DNA of 64,000 nucleotides from Nitrosomonas cryotolerans ATCC 49181. GTDB taxonomy: Bacteria > Pseudomonadota > Gammaproteobacteria > Burkholderiales > Nitrosomonadaceae. Each line of letters opens with the position of its first letter. The stretch's first letter is position 1. Location: contig NZ_FSRO01000001.1 of assembly GCF_900143275.1 (NCBI RefSeq), forward strand, positions 496,001 to 560,000, read 5' to 3'. The position numbers and the translations under genes are program-made. Shown here one piece after another: positions 27,183 to 35,899 of this stretch. Under the pieces are notes generated by a model. The model worked only from the letters and a program-made list of their open reading frames with translations, did not search any database and had not been told where the DNA came from.

Positions 27183-28157
27183 TTATTCCATGAAGGGCGA
27201 TCGGAAAGAAGGTCGCGCCATTGCTTTCATGATTTGTGCTGGCTGTTCGTACGTGTATCCTAAGGCAGAAATATCCAGCACATCTTTGATACGGCGTTCC
27301 CACGGCTTCAGGATATCGTTCAGATTGTGGCCTGCCGGGCCATCTTTTAACGGTGCATAGTGTGGTGCCCAATCTGGTTTATCCTCGGCCATAATAGCCT
27401 GCCAGTCTGCCCAGACTTTATCTATAAAAGCATGGTGTAGAAAAAATACGGGATCATCAGGTGATGTCATCAGAAGCATATTGCCACCGACCCAAACGTG
27501 AATTCGGTTGTGGAGCTGTGTTCCTGGGGTGCGTACCCGAGAATCCGCGCGTTGTGTAACCCAGCCTTCGAGGCGATTCCTGAAGCCGAGTGTAAACGGG
27601 CTTGAATTATATGGCGGCGTATCATAAAAGGATTCTCGTAACGCCAGCGAGAGATCTTCGTTGTCAGGCAGTGAGTTGGCATTGATTCCGAATTGCCGTT
27701 TTAATCCGAGTTCTGGATAACCCTGTTCTGGGTATGCTGGTACTGGCCAGTTTCCATTGCTATGCGCGAAAGGGCCATCCGCAACACGCCAGTGATCGTT
27801 TTCGATGCCGTTTCCACCGAGAAATTTGTCAGACCAAATGGGGGAATTAAAGGGATCAGCGGCGTCTTCCGTCCAGTCCCAATAGGGGACCGTGATGGAA
27901 CGATCAATAGTTTGAAGGTCTTTTTCAAGCTGAAGTAAGAATTCCCGGTGCCATGGCAAGAAAGAAGGTCCGAGATGGGCTCCGTTCCGATAATCGGGGT
28001 CATTGGGTTCCCACGGCCATATGCTTGGAATCATGACTTGATGGTGCCAATGAACATAGGTGTCATATCGGCCATACTTCTTGAGCTCAAGAAACGCATT
28101 TACCAGAGTGTCAATTTCGGTTTGACTCAGAGAACGAACATTTTTACGAATCTTCAT
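27183..28157 (-). CDS. Tyrosinase-family type-3 copper enzyme
   Basis: A 324-residue tyrosinase/phenol oxidase. Copper A ligands are in YVHWHHQV and FLPWHREFL (residues about 35-80); copper B ligands in LHNRIHVW and DPVFFLHHAFIDKVWADW (residues about 215-260). All six expected His are present. No signal peptide is seen. Such enzymes oxidise phenols or aminophenols with O2. Family length is normal. Its start lies about 87 bp from the left end of TnpB element copy 2, so that insertion has probably displaced or altered the promoter. Confidence 0.9.
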   Translation of the reverse strand: MKIRKNVRSLSQTEIDTLVNAFLELKKYGRYDTYVHWHHQVMIPSIWPWEPNDPDYRNGAHLGPSFLPWHREFLLQLEKDLQTIDRSITVPYWDWTEDAADPFNSPIWSDKFLGGNGIENDHWRVADGPFAHSNGNWPVPAYPEQGYPELGLKRQFGINANSLPDNEDLSLALRESFYDTPPYNSSPFTLGFRNRLEGWVTQRADSRVRTPGTQLHNRIHVWVGGNMLLMTSPDDPVFFLHHAFIDKVWADWQAIMAEDKPDWAPHYAPLKDGPAGHNLNDILKPWERRIKDVLDISALGYTYEQPAQIMKAMARPSFRSPFME

Positions 28158-28243
28158 TGATTATTTCCTTTTGATAGAAGGCACCTGAACCATAGACGCA
28201 ATTTTGTGCGCGTCCTGATTTGAGGTATTGGTTATATTTTTAT

Positions 28244-29546
28244 CATCTCAACTTCCGGAAAACCCCGGTCTTAAGGCCGGGGATGGATAGGGAGTCAGCT
28301 TCGCTGATACTAAAGCCTGTTTTCTCACCTATTTCTGTTACAGTGTATTAATGGAAATTAAGCGCGCATACAAATTCAGGTTTTACCCAACTTTTGAGCA
28401 AGAAACTATTCTGGCTCAAACATTCGGGTGTGCTCGGTTTGTCTATAATCGCATGTTGCGCGTTCGTTCTGATGCTTGGTATACCGAGAAAAAAAGAATC
28501 GGGTATCATGCTACCTCCTCTTTGTTGACCGAGTTAAAAAAAGAGCCTGAATTTGAATGGCTGAACAAAGTTTCCAGTGTTCCTGTGCAGCAATCTCTCC
28601 GCCACCTGCAAACGGCATTTGGTAATTTCTTTGCCAAACGAGCCAAATACCCGTCATTCAAAAGCAAGCATGAGAAGCAATCGGCTGAATACACGTCCAG
28701 CGCCTTCAAGTGGGACGGTAAGTCTCTGAAACTGGCGAAGATGAAAGATCCACTGAATATCAGATGGTCGCGCACCCTTCCTAAGGCAACAAAACTAACG
28801 ATTGCAACAGTCTCTAAAGACTCAGCGGGTCGATACCATGTTTCTATGCTTTGCGACGACTCTGTTGCGCGAAAGCCAAGGGTTAGCGGCAAAGTCGGCA
28901 TTGACTTAGGATTAACGCACTTCGCTATTCTTTCTACGGGCGAGAAGATTGCGTCTCCTAACACGCTACGAAAGAATGAAACCAGGCTTGCTAAGCTGCA
29001 ACGCAAGCTATCTAAAAAGTGCAAAGGGTCGGCCAATAGACAAAAAGCCAGACTGAAAGTAGCGCGACTACATGCAGGAATTGCTGATGCTCGTAAAGAC
29101 TTTCTACATAAACTCTCAACACGGCTAGTGAACGAAAACCAAGTGATAGCTGTAGAGTCTTTAGCTGTTAGCAATATGAAGAAAAATCGTTGCCTCGCAA
29201 AATCAATTTCCGATGCAGGATGGGGTGAATTTGTGCGGCAATTAGAATACAAGTCGCTGTGGTACGGGCGAGAGCTTGTAGGTATTGACCGATGGTATCC
29301 AAGCAGCAAACGCTGCTCGGGATGTGGGCATACCGTAAACAAGATGCCTTTGAATGTGCGTGAATGGACTTGTCCGGAATGCGGATCAATCCATGATCGA
29401 GACATCAACGCAGCGCGTAATGTTTTGGCCGCTGGACTGGCGGTGTCAGCCCTTGGAGAATCTATAAGTCCTGTTTGCATTTAGGTGCGTCCGGGTTGGA
29501 TTCGTTGAATTGGGAATCCCCTTCGTTTACGGAGGGGAGCAGTCAA
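28244..29546 (+). mobile_element. IS605-type TnpB-only element, copy 2
   Basis: A 1303-bp element almost identical to 23668-24970, again directly after TTAT and ending GCAGTCAA. The equal length and few substitutions point to recent copying. It lies upstream of the tyrosinase gene. Confidence 0.9.
28351..29484 (+). CDS. tnpB: TnpB RNA-guided nuclease (IS605 OrfB), copy 2
   Basis: A 377-residue TnpB matching copy 1, with the same RuvC residues (GIDLGL, AVESLA, HDRDINAA) and zinc ribbon. Visible differences: CARF instead of CVRF, KPRVSG instead of KPMVSG, KKCKG instead of KKRKG, DRWYPS instead of DRWHPS. None touches a catalytic residue. Its guide would come from the DNA beyond 29546 (ATTATTGATTATTTTAAT). 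Transposition would need a tnpA acting in trans; the only one visible, at 34.7-35.1 kb, is broken and probably from a different subfamily. Confidence 0.93.
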   Translation: MEIKRAYKFRFYPTFEQETILAQTFGCARFVYNRMLRVRSDAWYTEKKRIGYHATSSLLTELKKEPEFEWLNKVSSVPVQQSLRHLQTAFGNFFAKRAKYPSFKSKHEKQSAEYTSSAFKWDGKSLKLAKMKDPLNIRWSRTLPKATKLTIATVSKDSAGRYHVSMLCDDSVARKPRVSGKVGIDLGLTHFAILSTGEKIASPNTLRKNETRLAKLQRKLSKKCKGSANRQKARLKVARLHAGIADARKDFLHKLSTRLVNENQVIAVESLAVSNMKKNRCLAKSISDAGWGEFVRQLEYKSLWYGRELVGIDRWYPSSKRCSGCGHTVNKMPLNVREWTCPECGSIHDRDINAARNVLAAGLAVSALGESISPVCI

Positions 29547-29639
29547 ATTATTGATTATTTTAATTTGAAGTCGCTTGTAAACAAAGCGAACCCGAATGAT
29601 CGTGGGCATTTAAGCCATGATATTAGGAAAATTTCGGAT

Positions 29640-30080
29640 TCAGACCTTTGATTTACGTATCTCCCAGTGTTCTGTATTTCCTGTGACCACGTTAAATAAA
29701 GGGTGTAATTCTATTTCTTTCAACCCTTTTAATTTCTGATAGAGATCCTGATCTCTGGTTTCCAGTTTTTTTAATAAGTGTTGGAATTCATATTGTATCT
29801 GCCCGCTTGTAACAGGAATGCTCCCTTTAAAAATCAGGTCAACGATTTTATTTTTATCGAAATTGTAGCTGCGGTTATCAGCCTCCTCAGTGATTAATCT
29901 TAAATAGCAGGCAATTGCAGCAGATGGATGGCCGGTATTCTTAAACCGGATTAACTGTGGATGATTCTGATATCCTCGGGTGTTGCCAAGAAGGACACTC
30001 TGGGCGAGAAGGCCTTCTCTCCAGAGAGCAACCAAACCTTTTGAATCTAAATATTTTGGATGTATCGACCAAAGCCTCAT
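29640..30080 (-). CDS. Pyrimidine dimer DNA glycosylase-like protein
   Basis: A 146-residue protein beginning MRLWSIHPKYLDSKGLVALW, the signature of the Pyr_excise (T4 endonuclease V-like) family, followed by GYQNHPQLIRFK and a helical C-terminus. The family nicks DNA at UV-induced dimers. I chose the ATG at 30080 because GGGGG lies seven bases upstream and because the family starts here; a longer frame to 30194 adds 38 unrelated residues. It is single, with no operon partner. Bases around it are AT-rich. Confidence 0.82.
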   Translation of the reverse strand: MRLWSIHPKYLDSKGLVALWREGLLAQSVLLGNTRGYQNHPQLIRFKNTGHPSAAIACYLRLITEEADNRSYNFDKNKIVDLIFKGSIPVTSGQIQYEFQHLLKKLETRDQDLYQKLKGLKEIELHPLFNVVTGNTEHWEIRKSKV

Positions 30081-30884
30081 GTCATATCCCCCTACGATAC
30101 TCATTACCTTCAGTAAATGGTCGTGATCCGGTTTTTTGCAGCGAAGTTTTTTCCTTATGGGAATCCAATTAATCAGAGGATTAATCGGATTCAAGAAACT
30201 ACTTTCGTATTTTGTTTTTCTAATCTAATCATGAACCCGCTCAATTGTAATCAGTGCAGGATAAATTAGTATAGATTTTTAGTCGTATTGTATCTATTTG
30301 AATAAATGAATAATTTATTGTTTAGGGTTGGCTTTTCCTGATAATAAAGCTATAGTTCCAGGAATAGGGTATATTTTTATAGATTTCTCTTGATAGAGGG
30401 ATCTACGCTGACTGATTGATTGAACATGTTTTGTTTGATAATGGGAGTGGGATAACCTAACAGAGGTGGATGGGGTCCGCTGTCTGTAGTGATAGACTGA
30501 GGGATTCATCAGATATAGAACGGATTTTTAAGTCGCTCCTTTGTGGGCGATTAATTTTTTAATAAACTTGATTTTCAGTTAATTAATGGATTAATCAAAG
30601 TCAAAGCGGAGTGATGTTTTAGAATAAACAGCCGGATCATTCATACGTCGTACAGTTTTCTGGCAAATCAATACATGATTAACCAGACAATAATTCTGTC
30701 ATTTCAATTCAATATTTTTATTGAACGAGTAGTACTTCATAGATAAACCGGAACATAGAATTATATTCCGGTTTCACACGTTAACCGCTCAATTGTTACA
30801 TGGGAAAAGGCGCATCAAACCTGTGTGATACTGTTTTGTAGAAACTTTTCCCAGATTAATTGATGTGAAAAAGGAGAGAAGCAT
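30081..30884. other. AT-rich intergenic region
   Basis: About 800 bp without a credible gene. Short frames have no ribosome-binding site. Small A/T hairpins occur (for example AATAAATGAATAATTTATT near 30300). It must hold the promoter of the radical SAM gene, but no consensus stands out. Confidence 0.4.
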
Positions 30885-32276
30885 ATGACTCCTGTCATAC
30901 AATTTATAAAAAAGCAGATTGTTTCGGAGCAATCGAATAACAAACCTGTTCGCTTTCAAGTTTATACTGAGCATCAGCTGGAGAAGATCGAAGCGCTGCA
31001 ACAGTTGCCCGAGCAACAGCGCTTTGAGATGAAGGTCGTTGCTAAAATTTTGCCCTTTCGAGTCAATGAATATGTCATTGATAATTTAATTGACTGGAAT
31101 AATATTCCGGATGATCCGATATTTCAATTGGTATTTCCGCAGAAAGGAATGCTGTCAGAAGCTGATTTCGCACAGATGGCAACCTTGCTGCGCCGAGGTG
31201 CTGATCGTCATTTAATTCAACAAACGGTGCATGAAATTCGCCAGCGGCTGAATCCGCATCCAGCGGGACAGCTGTCGCTGAATGTCCCTCGCGAAGAAAA
31301 TGAGCGGATGGAGGGGATTCAACATAAATATCGTGAAACAGTCTTGTTTTTCCCCAGCCAGGGTCAGGTATGTCATAGTTTTTGTAGTTTTTGTTTTCGC
31401 TGGGCACAGTTTATCGGCGATAAGGAATTGCGCTTTTCTAATAAGGAAGCCATGCAACTGTATCGTTACTTGAGCAGGCATGAAAGTATCAGTGATCTGT
31501 TGATTACCGGGGGTGATCCTATGGTTATGAAAACAGATCATTTGGCGAATTATCTTGAGCCTTTATTGACGCCGGAACTGGCGCATATTCAAACCATTCG
31601 TATTGGCACTAAATCTTTGAGTTTCTGGCCACAGCGTTTCGTTCATGATGCGGATGCTGGAGAATTGTTAACATTGCTTAAGAGGATGGTTCAATCCGGA
31701 AAGCATGTTGCCATTATGGCGCACTATAATCATTGGCGGGAAATGACGACGCCAATTGCGCAGGAGGCCATACGGCGGTTGCGTGAGACGGGAGCGGTCA
31801 TCCGTACACAATCTCCTTTGCTGAACACCATTAATAATGATCCTGCTATATGGGCCCGCATGTGGCGTGAGCAGGTGCGGTTGGGTATGGTGCCTTATTA
31901 TATGTTCGTTGAACGTGATACCGGCGCACGCCACTACTTTGAGGTGCCGTTGGCACGTGCCTGGGATGTTTACCGTAAGGCCATGCAGCAGGTATCTGGT
32001 TTGGGCCGGACTGTGCGGGGGCCATCAATGAGTGCCGGGCCCGGAAAAGTCGAAATTCAGGGTGTGACCCACATAAATAAAGAAAAAGTGTTTGTATTAC
32101 GTTTCGTTCAGGGGCGTAATCCTGACTGGGTGCAGCAGCCTTTTTTTGCAAAATACGATGCCGAGGCTACATGGCTGGATCAGCTCAAACCCGCGTTTGG
32201 AGAAAGTCGTTTCTTTTTTCAAGATGAATATGATGCGATGTGTGAGGAAAAAATAAATCCGCGAACTTATGTGTAA
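30885..32276 (+). CDS. KamA-family radical SAM aminomutase-like enzyme
   Basis: A 463-residue radical SAM protein related to lysine 2,3-aminomutase. The iron-sulphur ligands are CHSFCSFC (CxxxCxxC) at about residues 162-169, followed by the SAM-binding ITGGDPMVM. The PLP lysine is probably in SAGPGKVEI near residue 387. GGAGAG precedes the ATG. It is longer than EpmB (about 340) and lacks an adjacent epm gene, so an aminomutase for lysine or another amino acid is more likely. The substrate is uncertain. Neighbour: a membrane peptidase 106 bp downstream. Confidence 0.85.
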   Translation: MTPVIQFIKKQIVSEQSNNKPVRFQVYTEHQLEKIEALQQLPEQQRFEMKVVAKILPFRVNEYVIDNLIDWNNIPDDPIFQLVFPQKGMLSEADFAQMATLLRRGADRHLIQQTVHEIRQRLNPHPAGQLSLNVPREENERMEGIQHKYRETVLFFPSQGQVCHSFCSFCFRWAQFIGDKELRFSNKEAMQLYRYLSRHESISDLLITGGDPMVMKTDHLANYLEPLLTPELAHIQTIRIGTKSLSFWPQRFVHDADAGELLTLLKRMVQSGKHVAIMAHYNHWREMTTPIAQEAIRRLRETGAVIRTQSPLLNTINNDPAIWARMWREQVRLGMVPYYMFVERDTGARHYFEVPLARAWDVYRKAMQQVSGLGRTVRGPSMSAGPGKVEIQGVTHINKEKVFVLRFVQGRNPDWVQQPFFAKYDAEATWLDQLKPAFGESRFFFQDEYDAMCEEKINPRTYV

Positions 32277-32382
32277 TGGATGCATCTTAAAACTATCTGT
32301 TCATATGAAAAGAAGAGGCTATTTTGATTGGTAAATTAAAATTAGTGGTACTGCTACCTACTGTAATGCGCTCATCTATCGC

Positions 32383-33066
32383 ATGCTTTATCTAATACTC
32401 ATTATACTTGTCGCTGTGTTGATCATGGGTCCCGCCTATTGGGTGAAACAGACGCTTGAGAAGTATAGCTATCCTGAAGAACGTTATCCTGGTACAGGTG
32501 GGGAATTGGCGCGTATATTACTTGATTGGGCAAATCTGCAGCAGGTTAAGGTTGAAATGACAGAGTCAGGTGATCATTATGATCCGATTGAGAAAGCGGT
32601 TCGCCTGATGCCTGACAAATTTAATGGTAAATCACTGACGGCAATCACGGTAGCGGCACATGAGGTGGGTCATGCGATACAAGACAGGGATGGCTATCTT
32701 CCATTAAGATGGCGTACGCGATTAGTACAATTGGCTGGGCCAGCCGAGAAACTGGGTGCAGCCATTCTGATGATCGCGCCGTTCGTCATGATCATCACGC
32801 ATTTGCCGGTAATAGGCGCGTTATTGTTTGCCGGTGGCCTGTTGACATTAAGCACGACAACGCTGGTACACCTGGTGACATTGCCGATGGAAATGAATGC
32901 CAGTTTTGCTCGTGCGCTCCCGATGTTGGAACAGGGTAATTACTTAAAAGAGGGGGATGCGCCACATGCTCGGCGGATATTAAGAGCGGCCGCCTGGACT
33001 TATGTTTCGGCTTCGCTGATGGCATTGCTGAATATTGGTCGCTGGTGGGCTATTCTGCGTAGATGA
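32383..33066 (+). CDS. Membrane zinc metallopeptidase (Zn_peptidase_2, YugP-like)
   Basis: A 227-residue membrane protein with the zinc motif HEVGHAIQD near residue 93. Hydrophobic segments lie at the N-terminus (LILIILVAVLIMGPAYWV) and in the second half. This matches the YugP-like family, whose substrates are unknown. It is on the same strand as the radical SAM gene and may be cotranscribed. Length fits the family. Confidence 0.88.
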   Translation: MLYLILIILVAVLIMGPAYWVKQTLEKYSYPEERYPGTGGELARILLDWANLQQVKVEMTESGDHYDPIEKAVRLMPDKFNGKSLTAITVAAHEVGHAIQDRDGYLPLRWRTRLVQLAGPAEKLGAAILMIAPFVMIITHLPVIGALLFAGGLLTLSTTTLVHLVTLPMEMNASFARALPMLEQGNYLKEGDAPHARRILRAAAWTYVSASLMALLNIGRWWAILRR

Positions 33067-33122
33067 AGAGATTCATGTAGTGGTGGTTTTTGCAGTCAAT
33101 GCCGGTATTTTTTTCATTCAAC

Positions 33123-33211
33123 GAGGCTTTTGAAAAAGCCCTCATCAGAAGTTTTTGGCTATTGATTATAAAGGGCTAATTTTTCAACTATTGGGGTTTT
33201 GCAAAGGTCTC
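33123..33211. repeat. Repeat C (MITE-like), copy 2
   Basis: An 89-bp element beginning GAGGCTTTTG and ending CAAAGGTCTC, flanked on both sides by TCAAC, which reads as a 5-bp target-site duplication. This is the best preserved of three copies and shows that repeat C is mobile. Confidence 0.85.
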
Positions 33212-33330
33212 TCAACAGCTCTCTGGACTGGGGAAGCCAATCGGGCGTATGTCGATGAATGTGCCGATGGATTCCCCTCGAATCGTAAGCTATTTTTTTG
33301 CTGTGGAATTTCCAATAGCTCTAAAGGCAA

Positions 33331-33597
33331 CTACGGGTAAGCTAATTTAGCAGAATAAGACAACTGAAAGGATAGCCATTCTTTAAAATATTCGAATGTT
33401 CTGGCTAATACATACCATGCAATAGCAGGTAATTCCTGACAGCAATAAATACGATGACCATCAATGCTTAAGCGCCATTTTAAAACATTAGAATACGGAT
33501 CTGCTAATGATGAATATGCTAAGTTTAAGTAACACCACACTTCTTCTAAATTAGAAAAAAACTCCTCTTGTTCTGAATTAATAGTCAGTCTGAGCAT
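33331..33597 (-). CDS. Small hypothetical protein
   Basis: An 88-residue frame starting MLRLTINSEQEEFF at 33597 with GGAG nine bases upstream; a longer start at 33636 has no such site. The protein has an acidic start and a hydrophobic-aromatic C-terminal part (IAWYVLARTFEYFKEW). No family is recognised. It lies downstream of phoB on the same strand, separated by a MITE-like element. Confidence 0.45.
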   Translation of the reverse strand: MLRLTINSEQEEFFSNLEEVWCYLNLAYSSLADPYSNVLKWRLSIDGHRIYCCQELPAIAWYVLARTFEYFKEWLSFQLSYSAKLAYP

Positions 33598-33736
33598 TTT
33601 CAGTGATCTCCTTAACCCGCTTGTTCTTAACTTCACCCGCTACTAAGCGGGTGGCCGCCTAAAAAATTACTTCAGAATTTTATTTAAGGATACTACGAAT
33701 ACTGGTTATATTTTTTGATATATATCAACATAATGA

Positions 33737-33843
33737 GGGCCTGTCTCGAAATAGCCAAAAATTAAGATGCTTATCACATCTATTTGTTAATAATTAATAG
33801 ATTGTATAGTGAAAAACGGATAAATCGTACATTACGTGACAGC
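33737..33843. mobile_element. MITE-like element A, copy 2 (diverged)
   Basis: About 107 bp similar to the reverse complement of 10360-10458: GCCTGTCTCGAAAT at one end, TTGTTAATAAT...GATTGTATAGTGAAAAACGG inside and ATTACGTGACAG at the other. Ends are no longer perfect inverted repeats. It lies 15 bp after the phoB stop codon. Confidence 0.8.
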
Positions 33844-33858
33844 TTCAATCAGGGTAGT

Positions 33859-34575
33859 TTATAACTGTTCTGTTTCAGAGAAGCGATAGCCTACTCCCCT
33901 GACTGTCTGTACGAAGTTATGCTTCTCAACACTTTCAAGCGCCTTGCGTAATCGACGAATATGAACATCTACTGTGCGATCCTCGAGGAACACATGATCG
34001 CCCCATATGCGATCCAATAACTGTGCGCGAGTATGTACTCGTTCTGTATGTGCCATCAGATAATGTAATAAACGGAATTCGGTAGGCCCAAGTTTCACCT
34101 CGGATGACTCTGAAATATGGTCATTAACATAAACGGATACACGGTGCGTCGCTGGATCCAGTTTAAGTCCTCCGATCTCAATGGTTTCTTCAGAGATTTC
34201 GGGTAGGCGTCGACGCAATACCGCTTTAATTCTGGCAATTAATTCGCGGGGAGAAAATGGCTTGGTGATATAGTCATCTGCGCCTATCTCCAGCCCGGTT
34301 ACTTTGTCGTGCTCCTCAATACGGGCGGTGAGCATAATGATAGGGATTGCCTTGGTGCGTGTTTCTTGCCGCAATATGCGTGCAAACTCAATACCACTCA
34401 TGTTTGGCAGCATCCAATCAAGTAATACGAGATCGGGCAGGGCATTGTTGACCATGGTCGCAGCTTGTTCTGCACTATCTGCGCACAAAGCGATATGCCC
34501 GGCTTTTCGTAAATTATATAAAACAAGTTCCTGGATTGCGAGTTCATCCTCTACTACCAGTATGGTTGCCGACAT
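33859..34575 (-). CDS. phoB: PhoB-type phosphate response regulator
   Basis: A 238-residue OmpR/PhoB-family regulator. The receiver domain (about 1-120) has the acidic pocket VVEDE, phosphoacceptor Asp in LVLLDWMLPNMSG, and KPFSPREL. The C-terminal winged helix ends VQTVRGVGYRFSE, and the DHVFLEDRTVDVHIRRLRKAL recognition region is PhoB-like. I chose the ATG at 34575, with GGAG upstream. No phoR follows downstream as it would in most proteobacteria; a MITE-like element sits there instead. It may control the phosphate-porin-like gene at the end of the window, but no Pho box was found there. Confidence 0.9.
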   Translation of the reverse strand: MSATILVVEDELAIQELVLYNLRKAGHIALCADSAEQAATMVNNALPDLVLLDWMLPNMSGIEFARILRQETRTKAIPIIMLTARIEEHDKVTGLEIGADDYITKPFSPRELIARIKAVLRRRLPEISEETIEIGGLKLDPATHRVSVYVNDHISESSEVKLGPTEFRLLHYLMAHTERVHTRAQLLDRIWGDHVFLEDRTVDVHIRRLRKALESVEKHNFVQTVRGVGYRFSETEQL

Positions 34576-34741
34576 GAGTGACTCCATGGATAGAAAGTTT
34601 CTTTAGGATAATATAAAAATATCGTTACATTTTTATGACAGTAGTAATAATGGCCATTTATTTTTAACAGACTGAGCGGAAATCCTCTCCATTCAGGGGG
34701 AGGATGAATAGTGCGGATGCCGCAGACGTCCTTATTGTCGG

Positions 34742-35147
34742 TCAATCTGGCATTTGTTGCTGTTCGATGTGCTGGCGAATGATGGCAATTGGCAACCACC
34801 ACAAGACAAGAGGCCGCCAAATAAGATGGCGACCATAATGCGCCATCCCATAGCTTTTTGCGGATACATGAATGTTTTTTTGCGAATCATCCGGCTGGAT
34901 ACACCTTTGAGGCTATTTACCAGCACTGATGCCGCCAGTTTTGGCGGATAGCTCAGTAGGACGTGGCCATGCTCGCCATCAAATTCCATCAGTTCCGCCT
35001 CAAGGTTGGTACAGAGGCTTGCAAAAATGTCGCGCAAGTCGTCAACCACCTCCATAGTGAACAGGTCCTAACGGTATTGCGTTACAAAAACCAAATGAAC
35101 ATACATTTTGAAAACACGATGCTTACGGTATTTAATATCGTTGTTTT
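34742..35147 (-). pseudogene. tnpA: IS200 TnpA (HUH transposase) pseudogene
   Basis: Decayed Y1 transposase. The upstream part reads KYRKHRVFKMYVHLVFVTQY and then meets an in-frame TAG. The frame resumes MEVVDDLRDIFASLC...ELMEFDGEHGHVLLSYPPK...LVNSLKGVSSRMIRKK, and a frameshift near 34785 is needed to reach SCGG...IAIIRQHIEQQQMPD. At least two disabling mutations, so not active. Confidence 0.85.
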
Positions 35148-35265
35148 TTTATAGACCAAGTATAGTTGGAAATATAGAACGCTTGCAAGCCTACAAATTT
35201 CAGATCATGCCGAATGGTGATCAGCAGCGCGCAACGCGCCGATTTTTCAACCTTCAAAAAGAAGG

Positions 35266-35353
35266 GAGGATTTTACAAAAGCCCTGACCAGAAGTTTTCG
35301 ATTTTGATCATAAAGGATTAATTTTTCAACCATTGGGATTTTGCAAAGGTCTC
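35266..35353. repeat. Repeat C (MITE-like), copy 3
   Basis: An 88-bp copy (GAGGATTTTACAAAAGCCC...GCAAAGGTCTC) that lies at the 5' edge of the tnpB remnant and probably truncated it. Confidence 0.8.
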
Positions 35354-35670
35354 GATTGTTACCAAAAGATCTTAAAGCCACGAATATGAACCAGTCAGCA
35401 GCAGGTTTGATTGAGTTGCCAGAGCGGGGTCCCAACGGGTCGATTCTTGATCAGGGCTGGGGTGAGTTCCGCCGCCAGTTGGAATACAAGTAAGCGTGGC
35501 GGGGCGGTGATGTGCTTGCCATCAATACGCTAAAGGCAGGACATGCCCAGCTCGCCTGCCAAGTGAACGATGCAGTCATGTCGTCAGCGACACGAACTGA
35601 CCGAAACCATCTACCCCATTCCGAAGTAGAGGCAGCAAGAATCTCCTGTCTTTAGGCGGGGGAGAATGTC
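35354..35670 (+). pseudogene. tnpB: TnpB remnant of an IS605 element
   Basis: Reads DLKATNMNQSAAGLIELPER, then DQGWGEFRRQLEYK followed by an in-frame TAA and AWRGGDVLAI, all typical of the TnpB RuvC region. A right-end-like sequence TTTAGGCGGGGGAGAATGTC follows. It is divergent from the tnpA pseudogene, as in complete IS605 elements, so the two probably derive from one element. A related tail remnant lies at 44285-44510. Confidence 0.8.
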
Positions 35671-35899
35671 AATGCGAGAGAATGTGATGAAAAGGGAGTT
35701 GAGCTAAAATCATATCAATATCAACAGGTTAAATTCATTGCAGGCATCCACCTCAGAAGCGAAGGGCACTGATAGAATTGAGGTGCCGTTAGTCTGTGAT
35801 CAGGTTACATAAAAGACAATTCAGTACTAGCACAGTATAATCGAGTTGCATTAGAGGTTAAGTCGATTTATTTCAGCTTTTTGTAACAGCAGGACCCCT

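Noticed and set aside
29640..30194. Longer start (30194) for the pyrimidine-dimer glycosylase
   Set aside because: The family begins at MRLWSIHP, and a strong ribosome-binding site precedes the ATG at 30080.
33140..33330. A 61-codon plus-strand frame (33155-33340)
   Set aside because: It begins inside repeat C and has no ribosome-binding site or recognised content.
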